A stretch of 31,306 nucleotides of DNA, from positions 1-31,306 of IMG/VR virus record IMGVR_UViG_3300023179_000343. One strand, written 5' to 3'. Shown one piece after another: positions 7,760 to 15,894 of this stretch. Below the pieces are notes generated by a model, which worked only from the letters and a program-made list of their open reading frames with translations, was not told where the DNA came from and made no database searches. Within the stretch, counting starts at the first letter, position 1. Each line of letters begins with the position of its first letter. The DNA comes from a virus. The position numbers and the translations under genes are program-made.

Positions 7760-9508
7760 TTAAAGAGTATTTAACCCACTAACGTATATTTTTCCATAAA
7801 ATTCCGGACGTAACATCTTCTTAGCGAAACGAGTTAACAATCCTTTACGTGGTGTGAAGGTTTGTGGATCGTAGATAAGAGGAGTCATGATCAATGGAAT
7901 GTAAGGAGCAAATACAGCACCTGCTTCTAAGAATTGCTTACCACGGAAACCAATCAAGATTGTGTTTTCAGTCATGTAAGGGTTTTTATAGATAGTGTAA
8001 CGGCTGTTAAATGAACCTGCTTTTTGTACACCAAATGCATATTCCATATCTGAAGTATCACCATTGCTGTTAGAAGCAAATCCTGGGATTGATTCGATAA
8101 TAGTAGCTACAGTTGGAGAACATACTAAGAAGTTAGCACCACCACGAAGTGTTAATTGGTGAATCTTGTTACTTAATTTTTGGAATTTAGTACCAAGAGT
8201 TTGGAACCAAGCACCTTGAGTGTTGTAGAATCCTAAACTTGCAGTGAAGTCAGTTCCACCAGCATTCAATGTAGTGTTGTTAACTGCGCTCCAATACTCA
8301 GTACCAGCAGCAGCGTCTTGGATCAACATATCCATGATTTCAAGGTCAATTTCTAATGAAATATACTCACTCATGATGTTTGTTAATTCAGCTTCCGCGT
8401 CTAAGTTTTGGTAAGCGTTTAAGTCTTGAGCGAATTCAGGTGTCCAAACTGCTTTTAACTTTTTAGTTTTAGCTGTAATAGCTTGTGATTGAAGTTGAAC
8501 GTTAATCTCTGGGATAACAATTGTAGTAGCACTTTCAGCGTTAGGAACTGAGTACGCGTTAGACGGTACTGCGTTTTGACCGCTGTTAGTAACATCTTCA
8601 AAATCACCACGAGTTGACATACCAGTTGTTTTGTTGAAGAACAAGGTATAAGATCCAGTTGGAGCAAGAGCATTACCTGAACCTGTGAAGTAGAATGTGA
8701 TGATTGTACCAGCAGTGTTTACATAAGTAAACGCAGATAAACTGTTAGCTACAGTAACTACAGAACCAACACCAGTTTCAGTTGTAGCAGAACCTGATAC
8801 TAATACGAAAGCACGAACACCTTCAATATCGTAGTTAGGTATAGCTGAAGTAGAAACTTGAGCTTTTAAAATTTGACCTGCAGATAATGAAGCTGATAAA
8901 GAGCTATCATAGTTTAATTCAGACCATGCTGTTACTGTTCCGATAGAACCTGTAGAAGCGTTAGCTGGAGCACCAGTTGAACCTGAAATTAAACCAAGTA
9001 CTGAAGATGAGAATTGGTTAGTAGAGTAAGCAAAACGACCAGCACCATATAAACCATTTGTTGTTGTGTTAGTAGCAAATGGATAAGTTGATGTTGAAGT
9101 CGAAGTACCACCATACATTGAGTTACCGTTAGTGAATGGGTTCTTAGTAGTACCATATTGGAAGTCTAAGAAGAATACAAGACCTGAAGGTAAGTTCATT
9201 GGTTGAACGCTAACGAATTCCTTCGCTGCGATTTGACCAAACACCTTACGAACTAAAGGTAATGCAATACCAGCCCATTGTTCACCAGTACCTACTGTAA
9301 ATGTAGCACCAGTACCAGTTGAAGAGTTTTCAACTACTAATTGCTTTGCTTGGTTTTCCAACATCAAAGCCATGTTGTTTTTGTTGACATCGTCACCCAT
9401 ACCTTCTAAAAGGCCGGTTACTTCCCATTTTTTAGCTAAACGGGCAGCATCACTTTGAAGTGATTTCCATGGGTTTGCAGATTCAACTAATGATTGAATT
9501 GATTCCAT
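7760..9508 (-). CDS. 23: Major capsid protein, T4 gp23-like
   Basis: A 582-residue protein (T4 gp23: 521). The region ALPLVRKVFGQIAAKEFVSVQPMNLPSGLVFFLDFQYG matches the T4 segment with NLIAFDICGVQPMNSPTGQVF. ITAKTKKLKAVWTPEFAQDLNAYQNLDAEAELTNIMSEYISLEID is the gp23 core signature, and GGANFLVCSPTVATIIES and the C-terminal LTRFAKKMLRPEFYGKIYVSGL also fit. Residues 1-60 look like a removable N-terminal segment; LVVE followed by N61 lies where T4 gp23 is cut by the gp21 protease (after E65). A Ser/Thr/Gly-rich insert (about 125-310) accounts for the extra length and may form an exposed insertion domain. Its transcription unit with gp22 is closed by a strong terminator; base composition is less AT-rich than its neighbours. 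Confidence 0.95.
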   Translation of the reverse strand: MESIQSLVESANPWKSLQSDAARLAKKWEVTGLLEGMGDDVNKNNMALMLENQAKQLVVENSSTGTGATFTVGTGEQWAGIALPLVRKVFGQIAAKEFVSVQPMNLPSGLVFFLDFQYGTTKNPFTNGNSMYGGTSTSTSTYPFATNTTTNGLYGAGRFAYSTNQFSSSVLGLISGSTGAPANASTGSIGTVTAWSELNYDSSLSASLSAGQILKAQVSTSAIPNYDIEGVRAFVLVSGSATTETGVGSVVTVANSLSAFTYVNTAGTIITFYFTGSGNALAPTGSYTLFFNKTTGMSTRGDFEDVTNSGQNAVPSNAYSVPNAESATTIVIPEINVQLQSQAITAKTKKLKAVWTPEFAQDLNAYQNLDAEAELTNIMSEYISLEIDLEIMDMLIQDAAAGTEYWSAVNNTTLNAGGTDFTASLGFYNTQGAWFQTLGTKFQKLSNKIHQLTLRGGANFLVCSPTVATIIESIPGFASNSNGDTSDMEYAFGVQKAGSFNSRYTIYKNPYMTENTILIGFRGKQFLEAGAVFAPYIPLIMTPLIYDPQTFTPRKGLLTRFAKKMLRPEFYGKIYVSGLNTL

Positions 9509-9539
9509 AATTTGTTAATTGTTTTGTTTTTGTTTTAAA

Positions 9540-10628
9540 TTATTTTCTAAGACCAGCAATTTTTTGCATACGAGCAAAAGCTTCGTTTGTTTCAATTATT
9601 GGTTGTTTTGGGGTAGCAGGAGCGATTGTTCTAGAAGCTGAACCTAAAGATTCTTTAACTGGAGATTTTTTAACAATTGAAGTTGTCTTTAAGTTCTCAG
9701 TTAATGTTTCGTATACAAGTTTAACTCCTTTAACATTTTCTGCTTTGTCAAATGCGTTTAAAACCTTTACTTTGTCTGATTCGGTAAGATTTTTGGCTTT
9801 AAAGATTTTGTTAGTGTAAAGTAACTTAGCGTTTAAAAGGTTTACTTCATTTAACTCATTTCTTAATTCGTTAATTGTTTCTTCCATTTCTTTAGCTTCA
9901 GGTAAATCACCACCACCTGTATTTCTAGGAGCTGTAGCTTTACCTGCTTTTTCTAAGAAGTTAATTATAGATTTACCAGCACTACCTAACTTACCTGCTT
10001 TAGCCATATCTGATAATTTAGATACAGAAGCAGCTACTACAGGTAATCCAAAAGCTGATAGTACAGCTACAATAGCTGGATCTAAAGCTTCTGATACTAC
10101 TGTTTCTTCTTCCATTTCTTCAGTTTCAGATAAAAGTTCAGCTAACATTTCGTCGATATCTTTTTCATCATCCATGTCTTCCATGTCTGTGTCATCCATA
10201 TCTTCCATGTCTTCTTCACCTTCTTCTTCACCTTCACCTGCCATTAACTTACCAGATGCGATCATGTCATCAATGACTTGAGTTACAAGTGCTTCAATGT
10301 CTTCGTCTGACATTTCTTCAAGCATTAGATCTTCATCTAATTCTTCTTCCATGCCTTCTTCCATTTCTTCACCTTCCTCTTCCATTGATAACTCAGCTAG
10401 GATTTCATCGATATTGAAATTTTCATCCATACCTTCTTCTTCCATACTGTAATTTTCTTCAACACTCTCTTCTTCTACTTCTTTATCCATTTCGTTTAAC
10501 TTCTCAGCAAACATAGCGGTTAATTGTGGAGTAAAAGCTTCTTCGAGTGCTAATTTTGCGTTCGCGATAGCTGTTTCTTTAATAGTTTTAGCATCAGCGA
10601 TTGCTTGTTTAAGCGTTTCTCTGTTCAT
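9540..10628 (-). CDS. 22: Prohead scaffold protein, T4 gp22-like
   Basis: About 362 residues. I choose the ATG at 10628 (MNRETLKQ) rather than the TTG nine bases upstream; the bases before it, TTGAGGACA, include one of the few Shine-Dalgarno-like stretches. The protein has a helical N-terminus, then a very acidic Glu/Met-rich stretch (roughly residues 50-190), a hydrophobic segment (DPAIVAVLSAFGLPVVAASV), a coiled coil (ELRNELNEVNLLNAKLLYTNK), and KNLTESDKVKVLNAFDKAENVKGVKLVYETL, which I recognise in T4-like scaffolds. The end, NEAFARMQKIAGLRK, resembles the FLKMQKLAGI motif of the gene at 26241-26726. It supports head assembly before removal by the prohead protease. The gene sits directly upstream of the capsid gene, as in T4. 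Confidence 0.85.
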   Translation of the reverse strand: MNRETLKQAIADAKTIKETAIANAKLALEEAFTPQLTAMFAEKLNEMDKEVEEESVEENYSMEEEGMDENFNIDEILAELSMEEEGEEMEEGMEEELDEDLMLEEMSDEDIEALVTQVIDDMIASGKLMAGEGEEEGEEDMEDMDDTDMEDMDDEKDIDEMLAELLSETEEMEEETVVSEALDPAIVAVLSAFGLPVVAASVSKLSDMAKAGKLGSAGKSIINFLEKAGKATAPRNTGGGDLPEAKEMEETINELRNELNEVNLLNAKLLYTNKIFKAKNLTESDKVKVLNAFDKAENVKGVKLVYETLTENLKTTSIVKKSPVKESLGSASRTIAPATPKQPIIETNEAFARMQKIAGLRK

Positions 10629-10770
10629 TGTCCTCAAATAAATTTTGTTTTGGAAATACGTTTAATAGGAAACGTAATAGATTTGTTTACGTGTAATGCT
10701 ACATAGAGATGTGGGTAGCATATTTGAATATACATATATCAGTGTTCTTCAAAGTCGCGTTTTGTTGAAA
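10629..10770 (-). promoter_or_regulatory. Hairpin-rich leader of the gp22-gp23 unit
   Basis: About 140 non-coding bases between the gp21 terminator and the gp22 start. Three inverted repeats are visible: 10657-10676 (7-bp arms TACGTTT/AAACGTA), 10672-10692 (6-bp arms ACGTAA/TTACGT) and 10696-10721 (7-bp arms ATGCTAC/GTAGCAT). The first two share bases 10672-10676 and so exclude each other. The promoter must lie here or just upstream, but I cannot place it: neither class I nor class II motif is present. Confidence 0.45.
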
Positions 10771-10799
10771 AGAAAAATGCCCTACTTTTGTAGGGCATT
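10771..10799 (-). terminator. Intrinsic terminator after the prohead protease gene
   Basis: Minus strand AATGCCCTAC, loop AAAA, GTAGGGCATT: a perfect 10-bp stem (10776-10799) followed by TTTTTCTTTTC. It lies 19 nt after the gp21 stop codon and separates the gp17-gp21 block from gp22-gp23. Confidence 0.9.
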
Positions 10800-10817
10800 C
10801 ACTTTAATTTTTGTCTA

Positions 10818-11426
10818 TTAAAATATCGGGCAAGTTCCATTAGCACATAGTATTTCTGTGATAATAGAGTTTACTGGAGCATATTTGTTATATTGATTAT
10901 TTTTAGACTCGTTCATAGCACCTCTTTCTTTCATATATGAACCTGGATTTGAAGGTGTTGATACAAAGTCCCAACATAATAATTCAAAGTCGTCTTGTAC
11001 TTCCATCAAGTCACCCATTTGTCTTAATGAACCCATACCACGTGATGATACACCTATTGGTATTCTGTTTTCAAATAAGGCTTTTAAGATGTTTCCTGAT
11101 GGTGTAGGTAATATTTCTATAGCTCCCATTACATGGTCTCCATCCCACCAAATTCTTTTTATGTTGTGAGAAACGTTTTTTAAGTTAATAATAGATGAGT
11201 CTGGGTGATCTAATTCACCCAACGCTCTATTATGTTTTACATTGTCCATATATTTTTTAATCTCACGCTCCCACAAATCTCTAGAATAGTAACGACCATT
11301 ACCATTTTTAACCTCAGCTGTAGCTAATATTCCTTCAACAAGTATGTTACCATTATCTACTCCTTCTATAATACGAGCAGGTTTAGCATTAAATAAACTT
11401 GTTTCTATTAATATTTGTTTACTCAT
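10818..11426 (-). CDS. 21: Prohead core protease, T4 gp21-like
   Basis: A 202-residue serine protease of the T4 gp21 type. The catalytic His is in LGELDHPD (H74), the catalytic Ser in GVSSRGMG (S127 or S128) and the third residue is probably the Asp of CWDFVSTPSNPGS (D153). NGRYYSRDLWEREI is the usual N-terminal signature. In T4 this enzyme matures inside the prohead and cuts scaffold, capsid and internal proteins after L/I-x-E motifs. Several proteins in this window carry such sites. Its ATG overlaps the stop of the upstream 397-residue gene (TAATG), and an intrinsic terminator follows. Confidence 0.93.
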   Translation of the reverse strand: MSKQILIETSLFNAKPARIIEGVDNGNILVEGILATAEVKNGNGRYYSRDLWEREIKKYMDNVKHNRALGELDHPDSSIINLKNVSHNIKRIWWDGDHVMGAIEILPTPSGNILKALFENRIPIGVSSRGMGSLRQMGDLMEVQDDFELLCWDFVSTPSNPGSYMKERGAMNESKNNQYNKYAPVNSIITEILCANGTCPIF

Positions 11427-12619
11427 TATCCTTCAAATTTTTGAATTAAATGTTGTTCTAATTCATTTTTAAAACGGATATATGGTTTTGGTAGATTAGC
11501 TATTACATCCTCTACATTACCTAATTTATTATATAATTTTTCAGCAAACATAGCAGCTTTACTAAAAGCTACTTTATCTTCTGGAGTTAGACTTTCTTTA
11601 GCTAAATGTTTCCACATAGCAGCAGCGGCTACTTTTTCACCTGCTTCTTTTGAACCATATTGTTTAGCAGCTGTTTTAGCTACTTTTTCAAATCCTTTTC
11701 CTTTTTTACCTATATCTTTACCAGCGTGAGCTTTTTTAGATATAGTTGATTTTTCTTTCTTGGTTAAACCAGCTGATGGTTTCTTTTTAGTTTCAGCTAA
11801 TACTTCTTTAATTGTTTCTGAAATAAAAGCACGTAATACTGATTCTTTTAAATCACCATATCCTGAAGATTTATGTTTACCTTTAGCTTCTTTTGGAGTA
11901 CCTAAACCAGGTGCTTCAGTTGTGTAACCTATTCCTTTAACTCCAAATTGACCATCTTTAACATAGTGATTAACGTCTTTAGCTAAGTTTTTAGCTACAA
12001 TAGCTTTTAATTCATTAACATTTTTACCTTCGTTTTTAGGATCTTTCATTTCAGTATAGTATCCTTTTAAAAATTCTTGACCAAATACGTTGTCCCAATT
12101 CTTTTCATCTTTATAATCGTAACCACGTGTAGCCATATCAGTTACATCTTTGGTAGTTTCTTTTTCTACTGCTTTAGCTTCAGAAATTAATTTGTATGTT
12201 TTTCCTATTAAGTTTTTATTTGTCTTATTAGTATCACCTACTTTAACTTTTCCTTCCATTCCACCTAATTTAGTGTATTTACCTTCAATATCATTGCCTG
12301 ATATTTTAGTAATTTTAAATTCGGCTCCTGTTGATTTATGTTTAAGAGTGTCTCCTACTTTAGCTTCTTTTTCTTCTTTAAGATTAGCCATATTTTCTTT
12401 AAAAATATTATGCCAATCTTGTTTTTTACCTGTAGTTACTATACCACCTATACCTTCTGATATGATGCTTTTATTTTTTAACACAGTAACAGTATCATTA
12501 TATGATAAAGTAGGAGTAATAAGATCAGGGAAAGTATGACGAACAGTTCTCATAAAATGTTCTTTACTTCCTTTACCTTCTTTAATAAGGTTATATTGTT
12601 CTTGTAGTGTTTTATTCAT
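11426..12619 (-). CDS. Lysine-rich head-region protein of unknown function, possible prohead core or packaged protein
   Basis: A 397-residue, strongly basic protein in the T4 slot of the small prohead core genes (between portal and gp21). Possible gp21-type sites are IISE before GIGG, LISE before AKAV, and VLAE before TKKK. An internal stretch near residues 260-280, LRAFISETIKEVLAE, matches the targeting-like motif seen at the N-termini of other genes here. It is followed by KKEKSTISKKAHAGKDIGKK and YGSKEAGEKVAAAAMWKHLA, a conserved short domain I have seen in phage proteins but cannot name. The middle part (VGDTLKHKSTGAEFKITKI) looks like a small beta barrel. The first bases overlap the preceding gene by 8 nt. 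A role in the head is inferred from position and motifs only. Confidence 0.6.
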   Translation of the reverse strand: MNKTLQEQYNLIKEGKGSKEHFMRTVRHTFPDLITPTLSYNDTVTVLKNKSIISEGIGGIVTTGKKQDWHNIFKENMANLKEEKEAKVGDTLKHKSTGAEFKITKISGNDIEGKYTKLGGMEGKVKVGDTNKTNKNLIGKTYKLISEAKAVEKETTKDVTDMATRGYDYKDEKNWDNVFGQEFLKGYYTEMKDPKNEGKNVNELKAIVAKNLAKDVNHYVKDGQFGVKGIGYTTEAPGLGTPKEAKGKHKSSGYGDLKESVLRAFISETIKEVLAETKKKPSAGLTKKEKSTISKKAHAGKDIGKKGKGFEKVAKTAAKQYGSKEAGEKVAAAAMWKHLAKESLTPEDKVAFSKAAMFAEKLYNKLGNVEDVIANLPKPYIRFKNELEQHLIQKFEG

Positions 12620-13091
12620 GTTGTTTAAATAATTTTATTACGTCGTTTAAAAGTGAAACTGCTAAATCTGTACCATAAACAGCTCTAAATTCAGGGTTCT
12701 CACGATAACTATTTATTGTTTCTTTTTTAGCTTCTTGGAGTAGTTTTATAAGTTCTTTTAATTTACTTGATAATAAATCAAAATCACCTAAACGTCCTGC
12801 TATATATTTTTTTATTTCTTCATTATCAGTTGGTAACGATGATAAATATGATTCTATATCAAATCCAGTACCTTCTTCTTCCCATAGATGTTTAACATCA
12901 ATACCTTTAGCGGCTTTATTTAATTTCTTTTGGTTTACTGGCTTAAATCCTAATTTATAATAATATATAGGAGCTTTACCTGCTACTGGTGTAGCATAAC
13001 CTTCACCGGTGCCAGGAGTAAAAGAAGCACCAGTACCTGTGGCGCTTTCTTCTGATAATTTTTTAAATATTATATCTTTAAGTCTGCTCAT
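12612..13091 (-). CDS. Small head-region protein sharing a post-cleavage motif with the capsid protein
   Basis: A 159-residue protein. The N-terminus MSRLKDIIFKKLSE is a short amphipathic helix ending in L-S-E, followed at once by ESATGTGASFTPGTGEGYATP. The major capsid protein has NSSTGTGATFTVGTGEQW right after its own presumed cleavage site (LVVE). The rest is helical (YIAGRLGDFDLLSSKLKELIKLLQEAKKE) with no recognisable catalytic motif. The gene overlaps the upstream gene by 4 nt (ATGA) and the downstream gene by 8 nt. I infer a component of the prohead that is processed by gp21; it may replace T4 gp67 or gp68. Confidence 0.6.
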   Translation of the reverse strand: MSRLKDIIFKKLSEESATGTGASFTPGTGEGYATPVAGKAPIYYYKLGFKPVNQKKLNKAAKGIDVKHLWEEEGTGFDIESYLSSLPTDNEEIKKYIAGRLGDFDLLSSKLKELIKLLQEAKKETINSYRENPEFRAVYGTDLAVSLLNDVIKLFKQHE

Positions 13092-13942
13092 TTTATCTTT
13101 TCTAACTCTTCTACTAATTGATAATACTGAAGAAGATTGATTAAATGGTCGTCGTTAACTTTATCATTTTTACCTAAACTAGGTAATATATTAATAATCT
13201 CTTTTATCTTTATTTGAGTAGCTTTATCAGTTACTTGTTTATTTAGGTTAGATAAGTGAGATTTAATTTCATTTATTTTAGTGTTGTAGAACTCTTTTAA
13301 TTTGGGAGTACTGTCAACACCATTGATAAATTCTTTAAGAACATTCTTCTGATTAGTATTCAGATTACCATATTGGTCATTAAATTTCTCCAATAATACT
13401 CGGTAAGTTAAAATACGAACGTCTTTATCTTGAGTTTTAAATTCCTCTAAAATATTTTCTTTAACTTCTTTTCTATTTTGAGTTTTAGAAGTTAAATATT
13501 CTAGAAGTGATGTTTTATTTTCTATAATCTGGTCTGGATTAGATAGATTTTCACTGTTATAGACTTCTAATAATGTGAATAAAGCAGCTTGAGCTTTATA
13601 ATTAGGTAATTTAGTTTTAAAGAATTCTTCTAAATTATAATGCTCTTTAATTTCTTTAATTAAGTTATACTTTTGTCTTTTTAAAGCAGAGCGATTTAAA
13701 TGCTTTGAACTCTCAATAAGAGTAGTAATTACCATATCAGCTTTAGCTTCGCTAGTATTCTTATTTTTAAAGAAACTTTCGTATATTTTATATTCTTTAC
13801 CTAACTCAGTTTTACTAAAATATTTTTTTAAAATACCTGTAGCCGGTGATTCTACTCCTGATAAAGTATCAGCTGTGATTTGTCTCACAAGTAGTTCAAA
13901 AAGGATACCTGTATTCTTATACTTCGAATGTTTGATAGTCAT
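13088..13942 (-). CDS. Conserved helical protein next to the portal gene, unknown function
   Basis: A 284-residue, Lys/Glu/Leu-rich, almost wholly helical protein. The N-terminus KYKNTGILFELLVRQITADTLSG followed by ILKKYFSKTELGKEYKIYE is a pattern I remember from aquatic T4-like phages in the same place after the portal gene, but no function is known to me. No membrane segment or enzymatic motif is visible. A class II motif ends 19 nt upstream of its ATG, and the gene overlaps the next one by 4 nt. Candidate prohead core or portal-associated assembly factor by position. Confidence 0.6.
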   Translation of the reverse strand: MTIKHSKYKNTGILFELLVRQITADTLSGVESPATGILKKYFSKTELGKEYKIYESFFKNKNTSEAKADMVITTLIESSKHLNRSALKRQKYNLIKEIKEHYNLEEFFKTKLPNYKAQAALFTLLEVYNSENLSNPDQIIENKTSLLEYLTSKTQNRKEVKENILEEFKTQDKDVRILTYRVLLEKFNDQYGNLNTNQKNVLKEFINGVDSTPKLKEFYNTKINEIKSHLSNLNKQVTDKATQIKIKEIINILPSLGKNDKVNDDHLINLLQYYQLVEELEKIK

Positions 13943-13961
13943 TCTAATCGTTATTTTGTCT

Positions 13962-13969
13962 ATAAATAT
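13962..13969 (-). promoter_or_regulatory. Class II motif ATATTTAT before the 284-residue gene
   Basis: Coding strand TATATATTTATAGAC, 19 nt before the ATG in the 38-bp gap after the portal gene. Putative late promoter. Confidence 0.5.
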
Positions 13970-13980
13970 ATATGAAAATG

Positions 13981-15867
13981 TTATTCACGTATCTGTGATT
14001 CATCTAAAAGCGAAGAATCATCTTTCTTAAATACTAATTTTTTATCTAAGGATTCAAGTAATTTAGAGTTCTTTTTAGCACTCTCCATAGCTAATGGTGA
14101 GCCACCTTTATAGTTAGGTTTTAAACTTGGACCTTCAGTGTCATCTACTTTCATATCATGTTTACCTAATCTGTCTCTACCAAAAGCATTACCCTGAGTG
14201 TTGATATTTGATACTTTTTCTTCAGGTCTACCTAAAGGAGAATCTTTATCATATCCATCCGGAACACCCATTCCATTTCTTCCTGAGCCATATAATGCTG
14301 CTAAGTCATGAGGTGTACCATATGATTTACCTGATTCAAGTGGATCGTTACCTTCATTTTCAATTTGTTTAAATCTGAAAGTACGTTTTTGGTCTTCAGC
14401 TATTAACGCTCTATATTCATCAAATTGATCCTCGCTTAAGTGGAATATATTATCATAAATCCAATCTGTTGGCAATAATTTAGTTTCCATAATATTGCGG
14501 GCTAAATCCACTTTTTCCTTCATTAAAGCCACTCTTTCTTGGTCGTATATTATAGAAGGTGTAGTTAAAGACAATTCAAAGTTAGTTAAATTTTCATTTC
14601 TATAACCTTGAGTATATAAGTGAACTAAAGCTATTTTGTATAGTTCTGAAAGAACAATACGTTGCAATCTATCAATTGTACGAGCAAAACGAATATCTTC
14701 TGCTGCTAAAGTTGCTTTACCTGTTAAGTCTTTTTCATATCCCATGAACGCTTTAGGTACTTTTAATGCAGCAAATAATTTATCTCTTAAATAAACTACA
14801 TCATCAATAGCTGTATATTCTAATCCTTTAGTAGGTTCAATCTTAGTTGTTGTGTCATTACCTCTCATTGGAATATAAAAGTCTTCTAATGAGTTTTGTA
14901 AGTTATATTTTAAATTATATTCACCTGTTTGTGGATCAATAAACGGAGTTCTCTTCATTGTTGAGATAGTCTTCTGCATGAAGTTTTCTACTTCGTTTGG
15001 TGGAATAGAACCTACATTAATATAGAAAATACGTTTTTCTGGGGCACGAACAATACGATGGATTAACATAGCGTCTTCCATTAGTATATATTGTTTAAAT
15101 AATTTACGTGCTGGTTCTAGATAAGAACGACCATAAGGAAGATAATTAGTGTCAGCTATTAATCTAAAGTGAGCCATTTCATAATTATCAAAATAAATTG
15201 CTCCTGCTTGTTTTTCCTTACTGTAAGTAGAGGCGGCATTCACACCACCATATCCACCTGTCACACCTGAATTATAACCATCTGGGCTGTATCTGTATCT
15301 TACTTCAGCTGGACTTTTAGGATCCATACCTTCTTCTCTAGATATATGATATGCGGTGTAAGGTATAACATTATATACACCAAATTTTTCAGCTATTTCT
15401 AATTTTAAGAAAAAGTCTCCATATTTGCACATTTGACGAATCCAACTCCATAAGTTAAATTCGATATTTAATACATCATAAAATAAGTTATATAGAATTT
15501 TCTGTGTATCTTCATCACTACTTCTAATTTGAAGTACTTCTCCCATATCGTTTTTTAAAGTACACTCATCAGCTATAATATCTAAAGCAGAAGCTACAAT
15601 AGCATCTGTATCCATAGCGTCATAGTCTGAATAAACCTGAGTACGTAAGTATCTCCAGTTTAAGTTTAACTGTGAACCGTATAATGATGTGGTATTACTT
15701 GAGTAAATACGACTGTATCTGTCTACTAAAGCATTTGTTTTAAATTCTCCTGTAGATTGGATACTATTAACGTCCATTACTTTTAACTGGTTACCACCAG
15801 CGTTTCTAATTATGACGTCTGTGGAGAATAATCTCTGTAATCTTGAAAATAAGCCTGTATCAGCCAT
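13981..15867 (-). CDS. 20: Portal vertex protein, T4 gp20-like
   Basis: A 628-residue protein (T4 gp20: 524). Recognisable portal stretches include YSDYDAMDTDAIVASALDIIADE, GEVLQIRSSD, WSWIRQMCKYGDFFLKLEI, MAHFRLIADTNYLPYGRSYLEPARKLFKQ, MLIHRIVRAPEKRIFYINVG and KVPKAFMGYEKDLTGKATLA. It forms the dodecameric ring through which DNA is pumped, and nucleates prohead assembly. The extra length is mainly a Gly/Ser/Lys-rich C-terminal tail (after about residue 500) ending DDSSLLDESQIRE. It follows the terminase gene by 26 nt, with a class II motif in the gap; tail sheath and tube genes, which separate gp17 and gp20 in T4, are absent here. Confidence 0.95.
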   Translation of the reverse strand: MADTGLFSRLQRLFSTDVIIRNAGGNQLKVMDVNSIQSTGEFKTNALVDRYSRIYSSNTTSLYGSQLNLNWRYLRTQVYSDYDAMDTDAIVASALDIIADECTLKNDMGEVLQIRSSDEDTQKILYNLFYDVLNIEFNLWSWIRQMCKYGDFFLKLEIAEKFGVYNVIPYTAYHISREEGMDPKSPAEVRYRYSPDGYNSGVTGGYGGVNAASTYSKEKQAGAIYFDNYEMAHFRLIADTNYLPYGRSYLEPARKLFKQYILMEDAMLIHRIVRAPEKRIFYINVGSIPPNEVENFMQKTISTMKRTPFIDPQTGEYNLKYNLQNSLEDFYIPMRGNDTTTKIEPTKGLEYTAIDDVVYLRDKLFAALKVPKAFMGYEKDLTGKATLAAEDIRFARTIDRLQRIVLSELYKIALVHLYTQGYRNENLTNFELSLTTPSIIYDQERVALMKEKVDLARNIMETKLLPTDWIYDNIFHLSEDQFDEYRALIAEDQKRTFRFKQIENEGNDPLESGKSYGTPHDLAALYGSGRNGMGVPDGYDKDSPLGRPEEKVSNINTQGNAFGRDRLGKHDMKVDDTEGPSLKPNYKGGSPLAMESAKKNSKLLESLDKKLVFKKDDSSLLDESQIRE

Positions 15868-15886
15868 TCTATTATTTTAATTTATT

Positions 15887-15894
15887 ATAAATAT
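15887..15894 (-). promoter_or_regulatory. Class II motif ATATTTAT before the portal gene
   Basis: Coding strand GTGATATTTATAATAAA, 19 nt before the portal ATG and overlapping the last base of the terminase stop codon. Putative late promoter. Confidence 0.5.

Noticed and set aside
8455-8673. Minus-strand 72-residue open frame inside the capsid gene.
   Set aside because: Out-of-frame shadow of the gp23-like coding sequence; Leu/Gln-rich composition follows from the overlapping codons.
10706-10755. A possible class I promoter before gp22 (TTTG, 17 bp, TATATTCA).
   Set aside because: Spacing from TTTG is 17 rather than about 20 bp, and the GGC extension and TTTAAATA of the other sites are absent.
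12150-12539. Plus-strand open frame of 129 residues with hydrophobic segments.
   Set aside because: Antisense of the Lys-rich 397-residue head-region gene; antisense of Lys/Glu codons gives Phe/Leu-rich pseudo-membrane sequence.
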